The notes under the pieces: model-generated | What the model saw: the letters and a program-made list of their open reading frames with translations, nothing else | What the model was told of the DNA's origin: nothing | Databases searched by the model: none | Assembly: GCF_030123505.1 (NCBI RefSeq) | Contig: NZ_CP126115.1 | Coordinates: 2,246,001-2,310,000, forward strand | DNA length: 64,000 nt | From: Neobacillus sp. YX16 | Lineage (GTDB): Bacteria > Bacillota > Bacilli > Bacillales > Cytobacillaceae | Direction of reading: 5' to 3' | Shown: piece after piece, positions 1 to 9,402 of the stretch | Position numbering within the stretch: position 1 is the first letter of the stretch | Layout: every line of letters begins with the position of its first letter | Program-made: the position numbers and the translations under genes

Positions 1-2
1 CC

Positions 3-1298
3 GGAATGGAGATTCAAGGAGCAACATCTGGCTGTCCGATTCACAACCTGATCCCAGAGTGGAATGATCTAGTCTATCGCGGTCGTTGGAAAGAAGCGCT
101 TGATCGGCTGTTGAAGACAAATAATTTTCCTGAGTTTACAGGAAGGGTTTGTCCGGCTCCATGTGAAGGTTCATGTACATTGGCGATTTCCGACCCAGCG
201 GTTACAATCAAGAATATTGAACAAGCCATCATTGATAAAGGCTTTGAAAACGGATGGATTACACCAAGGATTCCAAGGTCACGGACTGGTAAGAAAGTGG
301 CGATTATCGGTTCAGGTCCTGCTGGTTTGGCAGCAGCTGATCAGCTTAATCAAGCAGGCCACTCCGTAACGGTTTATGAGCGTGCCAACCGTCCAGGTGG
401 ATTGCTGATGTATGGAATTCCGAACATGAAGCTTGAAAAAGAAGTAGTAGAACGCCGGGTTCGTTTATTGACACAGGAAGGTATTGACTTTGTTACGAAT
501 ACAGAAGTGGGTAAAGATATCACAGCTGCAGAACTACAAGCACAGTTCGATGCGGTCATCCTTTGTACAGGTGCTCAAAGGCAGCGGGACTTAGTGATTG
601 AAGGTCGTGAAGCTAAGGGAATTCACTTTGCGATGGATTATTTAACTCTAGCGACAAAAAGTCTATTAGACTCGAACTTTGAGGATGGTCAATTTATCGA
701 TGTAGAGGATAAAGACGTCATCGTTATCGGCGGTGGAGACACAGGTGCCGACTGTGTGGCAACAGCGCTTCGTCAAAAAGCCAAGAGTGTTGTGCAGTTT
801 GGCAAGCACCCGCAATTACCTGGTCAACGTACATCAGCTAATTTATGGCCAGCTTATCCTAACGTCTTTACTATGGATTATGCATATAAGGAAGCAGAAG
901 CCAAATTTGGCGATGATCCACGTCAATACTCGATTCAAACAAAGAAAATCGTTGCCGATGAGAATGGGAATCTTAAAGAACTTCACACCATCCAAATGGA
1001 GAAGCTAAAGGATGAAGAAGGTCGTTATTATTTTAAAGAAATCCCAGGCACGGAAAAAGTATGGCCAGCTCAATTCGTATTTATTGCAATCGGCTTTGAA
1101 GGTACGGAACAGCCTCTATTAAGCCAATTCGGTGTAAAGGCAGTCAACCAAAGGGTTTCTGCTAAATACGGGGAGTTTACAACCAACGTAGAAGGAGTAT
1201 TCGCTGCAGGCGATGCTAGAAGAGGCCAAAGCCTCATCGTTTGGGCGATCAACGAAGGCCGGGAAGTGGCAGCGGAAGTTCACAAATATTTGATGTAA
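3..1298 (+). CDS. gltD: Glutamate synthase small subunit (partial, 5' end outside window)
   Basis: This is the NADPH-oxidising, FAD-containing small subunit of glutamate synthase, which passes electrons to the large subunit for glutamate formation from glutamine and 2-oxoglutarate. The frame is open from the window edge, so the N-terminus with its first Cys clusters is missing. What is seen begins at GCPIHNLIPEWNDLVYRG, followed by the CPAPCEGSC cluster motif, an FAD-binding GSGPAGLAAA at about residue 103, a NAD(P)H-binding GGGDTGADC in the middle and a C-terminal AAGDARRGQSLIVWAI flavin motif. These are all family hallmarks. The full-length protein is usually about 490 aa and 431 codons are present here. 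A methionine at position 6 is internal, not the start. The gene ends just before a palindromic terminator-like element. The large subunit gene is presumably upstream, outside the window. Confidence 0.95.
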   Translation, partial: GMEIQGATSGCPIHNLIPEWNDLVYRGRWKEALDRLLKTNNFPEFTGRVCPAPCEGSCTLAISDPAVTIKNIEQAIIDKGFENGWITPRIPRSRTGKKVAIIGSGPAGLAAADQLNQAGHSVTVYERANRPGGLLMYGIPNMKLEKEVVERRVRLLTQEGIDFVTNTEVGKDITAAELQAQFDAVILCTGAQRQRDLVIEGREAKGIHFAMDYLTLATKSLLDSNFEDGQFIDVEDKDVIVIGGGDTGADCVATALRQKAKSVVQFGKHPQLPGQRTSANLWPAYPNVFTMDYAYKEAEAKFGDDPRQYSIQTKKIVADENGNLKELHTIQMEKLKDEEGRYYFKEIPGTEKVWPAQFVFIAIGFEGTEQPLLSQFGVKAVNQRVSAKYGEFTTNVEGVFAAGDARRGQSLIVWAINEGREVAAEVHKYLM

Positions 1299-1304
1299 TC
1301 AAAT

Positions 1305-1356
1305 CAAAGGGGACGGTTCTCCTGGCCAAAAATGGCCAAGAGAACCGTCCCCTTTG
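1305..1356. repeat. Palindromic element, copy 1 (also a likely bidirectional terminator)
   Basis: A near-perfect inverted repeat reads CAAAGGGGACGGTTCT in the left arm and AGAACCGTCCCCTTTG in the right arm, with inner TGGCCA arms around a short A-rich loop. The same core recurs at 9401-9460 after nasC. It sits between the convergent ends of gltD and the M15 peptidase gene, so it probably serves as terminator for both. Its conserved sequence, rather than just its fold, suggests a dispersed REP-like family. Confidence 0.85.
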
Positions 1357-1359
1357 TCT

Positions 1360-1938
1360 TCACTGGGTATCCGCCACGTTAGATAATTCATCGGGTCTTT
1401 GCCCATCTTGTAAATCGGCAATTGTCAGTCCAAAATCCATTTGGAGATGTGGATAATCTTTAAAATTTTTCCAATCTCCGCCCCACTCAAACCCCAATGA
1501 CTTTGCGATTTGCACTACCTCGGACCAATCGGACTTTCCATTTTCATTTCGATCATATTGACGATCCCAAATGACATCTCCTGAAGGAGTTTCAAGTGCA
1601 AAATCAATCGCAAGCCCATAATTATGATAGGATTCTCCACCTTTTGCATTCGTAACAATATTTCCCTCTGCTGTTCTTCCTTGTTCATAAATGGTATTCT
1701 GCTCCTCTGTACTGCGGAAACCGTCAGTAACCAAAACGACAATTCCTTTTTTTGCTGCTTGTTGGACTAATTGGTCGCTTCGTTCCTTTACTATGGGATG
1801 GAGTTCGGTTGGTAAAGGTACAACTTTCTCTTGTTCAATGCCTGTTGCTTTAGACGGTGTGGTTTCGTTGTCTTTAAATATCAAAATAGTACTAATCCCT
1901 AGAACAATTAGAAAAAGTAACCATTTAATCCTTTTCAT
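1360..1938 (-). CDS. M15 family D,D-carboxypeptidase / L-Ala-D-Glu endopeptidase (VanY/CwlK-like)
   Basis: This 192-aa protein is predicted to cleave peptidoglycan stem peptides outside the membrane. It has an N-terminal hydrophobic segment (residues 5-21) that serves as signal or anchor. The zinc motifs of the M15 peptidases are present: SYHNYGLAIDFA (His105, Asp112) and PHLQMDFG (His164). The DGFRSTEEQNTIYEQGR block is also typical. Size and motifs resemble CwlK/YcdD of Bacillus more than the larger VanY enzymes. Whether it acts as D,D-carboxypeptidase or L-Ala-D-Glu peptidase cannot be told from the sequence. It is convergent with gltD across a palindromic element and stands alone as a transcription unit. 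Confidence 0.85.
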   Translation of the reverse strand: MKRIKWLLFLIVLGISTILIFKDNETTPSKATGIEQEKVVPLPTELHPIVKERSDQLVQQAAKKGIVVLVTDGFRSTEEQNTIYEQGRTAEGNIVTNAKGGESYHNYGLAIDFALETPSGDVIWDRQYDRNENGKSDWSEVVQIAKSLGFEWGGDWKNFKDYPHLQMDFGLTIADLQDGQRPDELSNVADTQ

Positions 1939-2266
1939 GGTGCATCTTCCTTCCGTGTTTAGAAGACTACTAAACTCTTTCTAAGCCGAGCTTTCGTCCT
2001 CCTTCTATTTATCTATCAATCCCTATCATTGTTCAATATAAACCTTAAACAATTCTTAAATAGTATCTGTTCCATATTAAACAACCATGGTCTTTTAGTA
2101 AAGGTTATCTATTAATTTTACCATAGACCCCTTGAGTAGAGTTTTTAAAATTACATCTTGTATTTTATGTTTAAGAAAACTTTAAGGATGTTCCTTCATA
2201 ATAAGGCTATTCAATCATTCATGCACATAAACGCTTGAAAAAATAGAGTTAGGGAGGATTAAACCG
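1939..2266. other. Divergent intergenic region between two cell-envelope peptidase genes
   Basis: This AT-rich stretch of 328 bp separates the oppositely oriented M15 peptidase and C39-like peptidase genes and must hold both promoters. I find no convincing -35/-10 pair, operator or small ORF. The only firm signal is the ribosome binding site AGGGAGG at 2251-2257, nine bases before the TTG start at 2267. Confidence 0.4.
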
Positions 2267-3082
2267 TTGAAATTAAAAGTACTAATCCTAATACTTGCCA
2301 TGGGAATACTTATAGGAGTTAATTATGCGGAAGCACAAAAATCAGATTCTGAGCCTACTACTGAAATTAGTGATGAAATAGAAGAAACAAATCTAGAAGA
2401 ACAGACTACAATATCTGATACGAATTCGAATGTATTATCCACTGATAATACAGTTCCGAGTACTGATCAGGCTCAAATTGTGAGTCAGGTCCAGGATGGG
2501 AAAATAGTTGATGTTCCCCATATCCAGCAAATGCCTGAATTACCACGAGGTTGTGAAGTTACTAGTCTAGCGATGCTCCTTCAATATGCAAGTGTTTCTG
2601 TAGACAAAATGACGCTTGCAAGCGAAATAACCACCATTCCTTTCCGTGATTCAAATGGATTAAGAGGTAATCCAAACGATGGATTTGTAGGGGATATTTA
2701 TTCATTTGATAATCCAGGATATGGCGTTTACCATGCCCCAATCGCAGCTTTAGCAGAAACTTATTTACCAGGTAGAATAATAGATTTAACAGGTGGTAGT
2801 ATTGAATCTGTTTATAATATGATAGACAATGGTTCTCCTGTTTGGGTCATTACAAATTCAAGATTTTCTCAGCTGCCGGAAAGTGAATTTACCACATGGC
2901 AAACATCCTCCGGGGAAATTCAAATTACCTATAGGGAGCACAGTGTATTAGTAGTAGGCTATGACGAAAATAATGTGTATATAAATGATCCATTAGCAGA
3001 CCAACCATATACAGCCGTTTCAAGAGATAGTTTTGAAGATTCATGGATTCAAATGGGAAAACAAGCTATTAGTTATCAGTAA
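2267..3082 (+). CDS. Secreted C39-like cysteine peptidase (Peptidase_C39_2)
   Basis: The 271-aa product has a signal peptide (about residues 1-23, ending in YAEA), an acidic and Ser/Thr-rich linker to about residue 75, and a C-terminal papain-like domain. Cys96 in RGCEVTSLAML, His225 in REHSVLVVGYD and Asp241 in INDPL are the expected catalytic residues of Peptidase_C39_2 proteins. The start is TTG, chosen because AGGGAGG lies nine bases upstream and no ATG precedes the signal peptide. The family includes many surface proteins of unknown substrate in Bacillus. It is not next to a bacteriocin exporter, so a role in leader-peptide cleavage is unlikely. Confidence 0.82.
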   Translation: MKLKVLILILAMGILIGVNYAEAQKSDSEPTTEISDEIEETNLEEQTTISDTNSNVLSTDNTVPSTDQAQIVSQVQDGKIVDVPHIQQMPELPRGCEVTSLAMLLQYASVSVDKMTLASEITTIPFRDSNGLRGNPNDGFVGDIYSFDNPGYGVYHAPIAALAETYLPGRIIDLTGGSIESVYNMIDNGSPVWVITNSRFSQLPESEFTTWQTSSGEIQITYREHSVLVVGYDENNVYINDPLADQPYTAVSRDSFEDSWIQMGKQAISYQ

Positions 3083-3150
3083 TATTGATAAGAAAGCAGC
3101 GGGGTGGCATCGCGCGTTCGTTGCTCGGTTTGTAATACTTAGGTAATAAC

Positions 3151-3193
3151 AAAAAAGGCATGAGTTGGTTTGATTCCAACTCATGCCTTTTAG
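3151..3193 (-). terminator. Rho-independent terminator of the nitrate transporter gene (bidirectional)
   Basis: A perfect 16-bp stem pairs AAAAGGCATGAGTTGG (3153-3168) with CCAACTCATGCCTTTT (3176-3191), with a 7-nt loop. On the minus strand the stem is followed by a run of six T, ending the transporter transcript. It may also stop the convergent peptidase transcript. Confidence 0.9.
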
Positions 3194-3216
3194 ATTGATA
3201 AAAATGAACTTCCTAA

Positions 3217-4416
3217 TTAAATGGATGCACGATTTGATTCCAGCTTCTTCCTCCAAGATAATTGCGCGATGACTAAGACGAAAAGAGCACATAATCCAAC
3301 CCCGGCCAAAATGTAAAATCCAGTAGCATACGTTCCTGTCATTTGTTTAAGTGATCCAAGTATGTTAGGAACAAAGAATCCTCCCACGCCACCGGCAGCT
3401 CCGACAATACCTGTTATTACACCAATTTCCTCTTGGAATCGCTGAGGAACCAATTGGAATACCGCACCATTCCCCATTCCAAGACAAAGCATCCCAATAA
3501 ACAATCCTGCAATAGCAAATGGCAGGGCAGGAAGCTGGCTTATGCTGAACATAGTGATTCCAACTCCAATAAATAAGAAAGTTAATAATCGAACCCCACC
3601 GATTTTATCTGCGATGTATCCGCCGACTGGTCGGAAAAAACTTCCCGCTGCGACACACAAAGTAACGAAATCACCAGCACGTACCTTTGTTAACGCATAT
3701 TGATCTACAAAAAAGATACTTAAAAAGCTTGATAGTCCGACAAAACCGCCGAAGGTAACGCTATAAAGCAGGCAAAAATATAAGGTATCTTTTTGTTTAA
3801 AAACCTGAAAGTATTCTTTCATCGGTTTTGCTTTCGGCTGGGACGGGGCATCTTTGGCCATTACAACGTATAAAACCATAACGATGAGAAGGGGAATAAG
3901 AGCAAGCCCGATTACATTATGCCAGCCGATACTTTCGGCCAACCGTGGTCCAAATAAAGTAGCCAATAGCGTACCGCTGTTCCCCGCACCTGCAATACCC
4001 ATAGCTAATCCCTGTAAATGCGGCGGGTACCACCGGCTCGCCATTGGAATGGCCGCCGCAAAGCTTGCACCTGCTACTCCGAGAAGTATTCCAATCATGA
4101 AAAGCTCTGTAACGGTTTGACCGTATAACCATCCCCATATGAGTGGAATGATTGTCACAGTCATCCCACTGATGGCTGTTTTTTTAGGACCAATTCGATC
4201 TGTTAAGAAACCAAGAATCAATCGAAAAAAAGAACCGCTTAAGATGGGAACAGCAACTATTAAACCTCTCTCTGAAGGAGAGAGATTGAAATCATTTGTG
4301 ATATAAACCCCTAATGCCCCCAACATAACCCAAATCATGAAACTGATATCAAAGTAAAGAAATGAGGCGACCAATGATGGTGCATGACCCGCCTTTTTTA
4401 AATCTGCTAGTTTCAT
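3217..4416 (-). CDS. nasA: Nitrate/nitrite transporter, major facilitator superfamily (NasA/NarK type)
   Basis: This 399-aa protein has about 12 hydrophobic segments and the MFS loop [10 protein letters not shown] between helices 2 and 3. It shows strong NarK/NasA-type character ([24 protein letters not shown] at the first repeat, a Gly-rich [12 protein letters not shown] late motif). It would bring nitrate into the cell for assimilation. It is divergent from nasB and nasC, the same arrangement as nasA/nasBC in B. subtilis, which is why I prefer nasA over narK. An AGAGGAG ribosome binding site precedes the ATG by eight bases. Confidence 0.88.
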   Translation of the reverse strand: MKLADLKKAGHAPSLVASFLYFDISFMIWVMLGALGVYITNDFNLSPSERGLIVAVPILSGSFFRLILGFLTDRIGPKKTAISGMTVTIIPLIWGWLYGQTVTELFMIGILLGVAGASFAAAIPMASRWYPPHLQGLAMGIAGAGNSGTLLATLFGPRLAESIGWHNVIGLALIPLLIVMVLYVVMAKDAPSQPKAKPMKEYFQVFKQKDTLYFCLLYSVTFGGFVGLSSFLSIFFVDQYALTKVRAGDFVTLCVAAGSFFRPVGGYIADKIGGVRLLTFLFIGVGITMFSISQLPALPFAIAGLFIGMLCLGMGNGAVFQLVPQRFQEEIGVITGIVGAAGGVGGFFVPNILGSLKQMTGTYATGFYILAGVGLCALFVLVIAQLSWRKKLESNRASI

Positions 4417-4843
4417 CCTATCTACTCCTCTCTATTAATCTTTGTTTTATTATCAGGAGTTACCACCCAATATTTTTCGTTCCTTTTGAAAATAAGACTT
4501 TAGCTAGTAGAATGACGAATGAAATCAATCCAATATTAATTTTCATTTTTTTATACCTCCTAATTTTTATAGTTTTAAGAATAGTCTGATACTGGCGTTT
4601 TGTCTCAATTGCTGTGAAGAAACCTAACACATGTATTTTTTTCTCCCATGAAAAATCTGTATAATAACAAGGTTTATTGCTTATTCAATAAAATTAAATC
4701 TTCATAAGGATTCCTTCTTCTTTTAGCTTAGAGAAAACTAGTATGTAAGGAAATATAACGTGTTTCATTTTTTTATTTTGACTTTATGTGATAATTGATG
4801 GCATTAAGTTTATGTCAGATGAAATAACAGCTGGAGGTTTAAA
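4417..4843. other. Divergent nasA-nasB control region
   Basis: This 427-bp AT-rich region lies between the nitrate transporter and nasB. It must contain both promoters. It holds a TnrA-like box at 4787-4803 and a TATAAT at 4660-4665 that lacks a good -35. A 75-codon frame at 4362-4589 overlaps the transporter start and has no ribosome binding site, so I do not count it as a gene. Confidence 0.5.
4787..4803 (+). promoter_or_regulatory. Candidate TnrA (nitrogen-limitation) box upstream of nasB
   Basis: The sequence TGTGATAATTGATGGCA matches the Bacillus TnrA consensus TGTNANAWWWTMTNACA at all but two defined positions. TnrA activates nas genes in B. subtilis under nitrogen limitation. The box is only 40 bases from the nasB ATG, closer than expected for an activator of a promoter with a leader, which lowers confidence. 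Confidence 0.35.
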
Positions 4844-7210
4844 ATGGGTAAAAAAAGGCTGGTATTAGTTGGTAACGGAATGGCAGGTGTCCGTTGTATA
4901 GAGGAAATTTTAAAACTCGATCCTTTAGGTTTTGAGATTACTATTTTTGGAAGTGAACCCCACGTAAATTATAACCGTATTCTTTTATCCTCCATTTTAC
5001 AGGGCGGCACTTCTTTTGGAGATATCACGGTGCATGATCGTGAATGGTATGGGCGTCATCATATAAATTTGTATACGGGAGAAACGGTAATCGAAATTGA
5101 TAAACATTTACAGGTTATCAAGACGGATCAACACCAAATCGTTCCTTATGATTATCTGATTATCGCTACTGGCTCTGTTCCATTTTCACTTCCGATTCCA
5201 GGTGCCGATAAACTGGGAGTGGTTACCTTCAGAACCATTGAAGATTGTCAGAAAATGATAGAGATTTCTAAAAAAAATAAAAAAGCAGTGGTGATTGGTG
5301 GAGGGGTATTGGGGTTAGAAGCAGCAAAGGGTCTGCTTAATCTTGGGATGAACGTGTCTGTCGTTCATATTGGCAGTTATTTAATGGAAAGGCAGTTAGA
5401 TGAAACTGCTGCAAGAATGCTTCAAGAAGAACTGGAAAGTCAAGGAATGAAATTCCTATTCCAAAAAGAGACGAAGGAAATCGTTGGAGATATTGGTGCG
5501 AAAGGTGTCACTTTTAAAGATGGAACAGAAGTTGAGGCAAATTTGGTTGTGATGGCTGCAGGTGTCAGACCGAATGTTCAACTCGCAAAAAAGACTGGAA
5601 TTGAAACAAACCGTGCAATTCTAGTCAATGATTATATGGAGACGAGTATACCGAACATTTACGCTGTGGGAGAATGTGTTGAGCATCGAGGAATGGTATA
5701 TGGCTTGGTACAGCCTCTTTATGAACAAGGTAAAACCTTAGCAAAACGGATTTGTGGTATAGAAGGTCAAGGGTATGAAGGAAGTGTTCTCTCCACGCAG
5801 CTGAAAATTTCCGGTATAGACCTGTTTTCAGTAGGAGTCATTCATGATAATGAGTCTTCAAACCAATCAATAAAGATTTATGATGAAGTTCAAGGAATTT
5901 ATAAAAAAGTAGTTTTTCAGGATCATAGGATTATCGGGGCAGTGTTGTTTGGTGATACAAAAGAACGAACGAAACTGCTCGATATGATTCTTAAATATCA
6001 GGATGTGTCCGATTTAGAAAAGGTTTCACTATTTCCACAGGCGAAGGACGATGGATTTCCTATTGCTTCCATTCCAGCTAGTAAGATTATTTGTAATTGC
6101 AATAGTGTGACGAAAGGGACTATTCAGGAGGCTATCCAACGAGAAGGGTTAAATACTGTTGAAGAAATCAAAAAATGTACGAAAGCTTCAAGCTCCTGCG
6201 GAGGATGTAAACCACTCGTGGCCGACCTGTTGTCCTATATACAAAATCATGAAGTTGAAAAAGTCATAGAAGAAAAGTCGTGTCTGTGTTCTTGTACAAC
6301 ATTAAATGATGATGAAGTGGTTCAGGAGATGCAGAGGCAAGGTTTAACAACTATACAGGAAGTCATGGAAGTCTTAGATTGGAAAAATAGCGAAGGCTGT
6401 TCGATTTGCCGTCCAGCCATTAACTATTATTTAGGAATGATCAATCCAGAGTATGAGAGTAAACAACAAGCTCTTTTTATCAACGAAAAAATGAATGCAG
6501 TGATTCAATCCGATGGGAACTATACTCTTATCCCACAAATGTATGGCGGTATCACCAATCCAGAGCAATTAAGAAAAATTGCTCAAGCAGCTGAAAAATA
6601 TCATATAAATGATGTGGCAATCACGAGTGATCAAAGAATTCATTTACTTGGTGTTAAAAAAGAAGATTTGTCCGATGTATGGGCAGAATTGAACATGCCC
6701 TTAAGTTCGCCGCAAGCGAATGGTGTCCAAAATATTACAACATGTATTGGTGAACATATTTGTTCATGCGATAAAAAACCATCTATTGAGCTTGCAGTAA
6801 GCCTCGAAAAGCAATTAGAATTCCTCACTACCCCTTACCGGATCAAAATGGGCATATCCTCTTGCTTGCATAATGGTGCAGGTTCGACCACAAAAGATGT
6901 TGGCGCCATTGGGGTTGACCGGGGCTGGGAAATTTATATCGGCGGAAGCAGCGAGCGGCATGGTCGCTCAGGTGAGTTATTGTGTGTTGCTGCCACCTCT
7001 GAGGAAGCGATGGAGTTAATCATAGGTTTTGTTCAATATTATCGTGAGACAGCTAATTACTTGGAGCGAACATGGGGATGGGTAGAAAGAGTCGGCTTGG
7101 TTCATGTAAGGGAAGTTTTATTTGATGATGAACTTCGCCAGCACCTGCTCGAGCATTTGGCAGAGGAGATTGCTTTACGCAAGAATTTAGTAGAGAAAAG
7201 CCTCTTATAA
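4844..7210 (+). CDS. nasB: Assimilatory nitrate reductase electron-transfer subunit (NasB; NirB-like flavoprotein)
   Basis: This 788-aa cytoplasmic flavoprotein carries electrons from NAD(P)H to the nitrate reductase catalytic subunit encoded next to it. Order: FAD/NAD-binding pyridine nucleotide-disulfide oxidoreductase domain (VLVGNGMAGVRC at the start; VVIGGGVLGLEAAKGL near residue 150), two BFD-type [2Fe-2S] domains (ICNCNSVTKG...SCGGCK and CLCSCTTL...GCSICRP), then a nitrite/sulphite reductase-like region. In that last region Cys634, Cys640 and Cys674 match the sirohaem/[4Fe-4S] ligands of NirB, but the fourth position is Gly678. This, with nasC directly downstream (41-bp gap), argues for NasB rather than the nitrite reductase NasD. 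A GGAGG site precedes the ATG. Confidence 0.87.
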   Translation: MGKKRLVLVGNGMAGVRCIEEILKLDPLGFEITIFGSEPHVNYNRILLSSILQGGTSFGDITVHDREWYGRHHINLYTGETVIEIDKHLQVIKTDQHQIVPYDYLIIATGSVPFSLPIPGADKLGVVTFRTIEDCQKMIEISKKNKKAVVIGGGVLGLEAAKGLLNLGMNVSVVHIGSYLMERQLDETAARMLQEELESQGMKFLFQKETKEIVGDIGAKGVTFKDGTEVEANLVVMAAGVRPNVQLAKKTGIETNRAILVNDYMETSIPNIYAVGECVEHRGMVYGLVQPLYEQGKTLAKRICGIEGQGYEGSVLSTQLKISGIDLFSVGVIHDNESSNQSIKIYDEVQGIYKKVVFQDHRIIGAVLFGDTKERTKLLDMILKYQDVSDLEKVSLFPQAKDDGFPIASIPASKIICNCNSVTKGTIQEAIQREGLNTVEEIKKCTKASSSCGGCKPLVADLLSYIQNHEVEKVIEEKSCLCSCTTLNDDEVVQEMQRQGLTTIQEVMEVLDWKNSEGCSICRPAINYYLGMINPEYESKQQALFINEKMNAVIQSDGNYTLIPQMYGGITNPEQLRKIAQAAEKYHINDVAITSDQRIHLLGVKKEDLSDVWAELNMPLSSPQANGVQNITTCIGEHICSCDKKPSIELAVSLEKQLEFLTTPYRIKMGISSCLHNGAGSTTKDVGAIGVDRGWEIYIGGSSERHGRSGELLCVAATSEEAMELIIGFVQYYRETANYLERTWGWVERVGLVHVREVLFDDELRQHLLEHLAEEIALRKNLVEKSLL

Positions 7211-7251
7211 CAAATTCATAATTAAAATACGCAAAAAAGGGGGAGTGACGT

Positions 7252-9402
7252 TTGACGGAATTGTTATTGAAGTATTTCCGCTCAAAGCAGCAGGAAGTGA
7301 AGTCAGAAAAAAGATATGATACACAATGTCCATTTTGCAGTATGCAATGTAAGATGCAGTTGCTAGAACAATCCATTGTCACCAGAAAAAAATATGTAAC
7401 GATTGGAAAAAACAACCCTACTTCCGAGGGCCGATTGTGTATGAAGGGGATGAATGCCCATCAACATAGCTTTCATCACGAACGGTTGAAATATCCATTG
7501 CTTAAAAAAAGTGGAGAATTTGTCCGCGTTAGCTGGGAAGAGGCATTGGAACATATTAAGAATAACTTTACTAGAATTCAAGAGGAAGATGGGCTAAATG
7601 CCTTAGCTGTTTATGGGAGTGCGTCCATTACAAATGAAGAAGCTTATTTACTTGGGAAATTTGCTCGGGTTGCCTTGAAAACGAGATATATTGATTATAA
7701 TGGCAGATTATGCATGTCAGCAGCGGCTTCTGCAGCCTCTCAAACGTTTGGAATGGATAGAGGATTTACCAATAGCCTGCAGGAAATTCCATTTACTCGA
7801 TGTATTATTCTTGCGGGGACGAATATCGCCGAATGTCAGCCTACAATCATGCCATATTTTGAGAAAGCAAAGGAAAATGGTGCTTATATTATTGCGATTG
7901 ATCCACGCGAAACAGCGACCACGAAAATGGCAGACTTGCATTTAAAAATCAAACCTGGAACAGATGCAGCCTTAGCGAACGGATTATTAAAGGTGATTAT
8001 AGATGAAAACTATATCGATCATACCTTTATTCATGAACGGGTCAAAGGTTTTGAGGATGTCCAACAACATCTCTCATCTACGAATTTGCTAGAAATTGAG
8101 GAAATAACAGGTGTTCCTATAGAGCAAATTCAAAAAGCAGCTCGTAGGTTTGGAAAAGAAGAAACTGGAATGATATTTACTGCAAGAGGGGTGGAACAGC
8201 ATACGGACGGATCTATAGCTGTTCGTAATTTCCTGAATATTCTTGTTTCAACGGGTAAAATTGGCAAGCAGAATTGTGGTTTTGGAGCAATTACAGGACA
8301 GGGAAATGGTCAGGGTGCAAGAGAACACGGACAAAAAACAGACCAACTGCCAGGATATCGGTCGATTGAAAATGAAGAACACCGCGCTTACATTGCGAGC
8401 GTTTGGGGCGTGGAAAAGGACGAAATACCTAGAAAAGGTGTTTCTGCATTTGAAATGATGGAAAAAATCAATGATGGTGAGATTACTGGCATGTTTTTAA
8501 TGTGCTCGAACCCGGTTGTTTCCAATCCGAACGCACAATTTGTAAAAAAAGCATTACAAAAATTGAAATTTTTAGTAGCGGTAGATCTGTTTGTGTCAGA
8601 GACTGCGAAATTAGCAGATGTCATTTTACCAGCTTCCTCATATTTAGAGGATGAAGGAACGATGACGAATGTGGAAGGAAGGGTGACTTTAAGGGAAGCA
8701 AGCTATCCTTGTCCGGGAGAAGTGAAACATGATTGGCAAATTATATGCGAGGTAGCTCGCGTGCTTGGAAAAGGAGAATACTTTAACTTTTCGTCTGCAG
8801 AAGAAATCTTTAATGAATTACGGGTGGCGAGCCGTGGAGGAAAAGCGGATTATTATGGCATCACCTATAATCGTCTGCGGAAGGAAGAAGGTATCCTTTG
8901 GCCATGCCCTAACCTTGAGCATAAAGGGGCAACTCGTTTGTTTGAAACTTCGTTTTCCCACACTGATGGCAGAGCAGAGATGGTGGCAGTTCCAAACCGT
9001 CCAGACCCAGCTAAGGAACAGTTGAGTGAGGAGTATCCCCTCTATTTAACAACAGGAAGAGTGATGGCGCACTATCTAACAGGCGTACAAACGAGAAAAA
9101 GTCCTGCATTGGCTGCTAGAAATGTAGAATCCTTTGTAGAAATTCACCCGATAACTGCTAAAAAATACGGTATTGAAGATTGTTCCCTAGTGAGGATAGA
9201 ATCCAAACGAGGTAGTATTGTTGTCAGGAGTAAATGGTGTGAAACCATTCGTCAAGATACAGTATTTGTTCCTTTTCATTGGGCCGACTCACAAAATGTG
9301 AATCTATTAGTTTCAAAAGACCTGGATCCTATATGCAAAATGCCAGGATTTAAATTAAGTGCTGTAAAAGTAAAGGCAATTATGGATTCATTCGCTCATT
9401 AA
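7252..9402 (+). CDS. nasC: Assimilatory nitrate reductase catalytic subunit (molybdopterin enzyme)
   Basis: The 716-aa product reduces nitrate to nitrite in the cytoplasm using a bis-MGD molybdenum cofactor and one [4Fe-4S] cluster. The cluster motif is clear: Cys26-x2-Cys29-x3-Cys33 and Cys63 (CPFCSMQC and GRLCMKG). Typical molybdopterin oxidoreductase blocks follow: YNGRLCMSAAAS, GTNIAECQP, ADVILPASSYLEDEGT with NVEGR, and a C-terminal dinucleotide-binding domain with TTGRVMAHYLTG. The length is close to B. subtilis NasC (about 710 aa). The start is TTG at 7252, set by the AAGGGGGAGTG site just upstream. No nitrite reductase genes follow in this window. Confidence 0.93.
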   Translation: MTELLLKYFRSKQQEVKSEKRYDTQCPFCSMQCKMQLLEQSIVTRKKYVTIGKNNPTSEGRLCMKGMNAHQHSFHHERLKYPLLKKSGEFVRVSWEEALEHIKNNFTRIQEEDGLNALAVYGSASITNEEAYLLGKFARVALKTRYIDYNGRLCMSAAASAASQTFGMDRGFTNSLQEIPFTRCIILAGTNIAECQPTIMPYFEKAKENGAYIIAIDPRETATTKMADLHLKIKPGTDAALANGLLKVIIDENYIDHTFIHERVKGFEDVQQHLSSTNLLEIEEITGVPIEQIQKAARRFGKEETGMIFTARGVEQHTDGSIAVRNFLNILVSTGKIGKQNCGFGAITGQGNGQGAREHGQKTDQLPGYRSIENEEHRAYIASVWGVEKDEIPRKGVSAFEMMEKINDGEITGMFLMCSNPVVSNPNAQFVKKALQKLKFLVAVDLFVSETAKLADVILPASSYLEDEGTMTNVEGRVTLREASYPCPGEVKHDWQIICEVARVLGKGEYFNFSSAEEIFNELRVASRGGKADYYGITYNRLRKEEGILWPCPNLEHKGATRLFETSFSHTDGRAEMVAVPNRPDPAKEQLSEEYPLYLTTGRVMAHYLTGVQTRKSPALAARNVESFVEIHPITAKKYGIEDCSLVRIESKRGSIVVRSKWCETIRQDTVFVPFHWADSQNVNLLVSKDLDPICKMPGFKLSAVKVKAIMDSFAH

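Noticed and set aside
4362..4589. 75-codon hydrophobic frame in the nasA-nasB region
   Set aside because: It overlaps the nitrate transporter start on the other strand, has no ribosome binding site and is AT-rich hydrophobic by composition only.
4660..4665. TATAAT as the nasB promoter
   Set aside because: The -10 match is perfect but no -35 lies 15-19 bases upstream and the leader would be about 180 bases; not enough to call a promoter.
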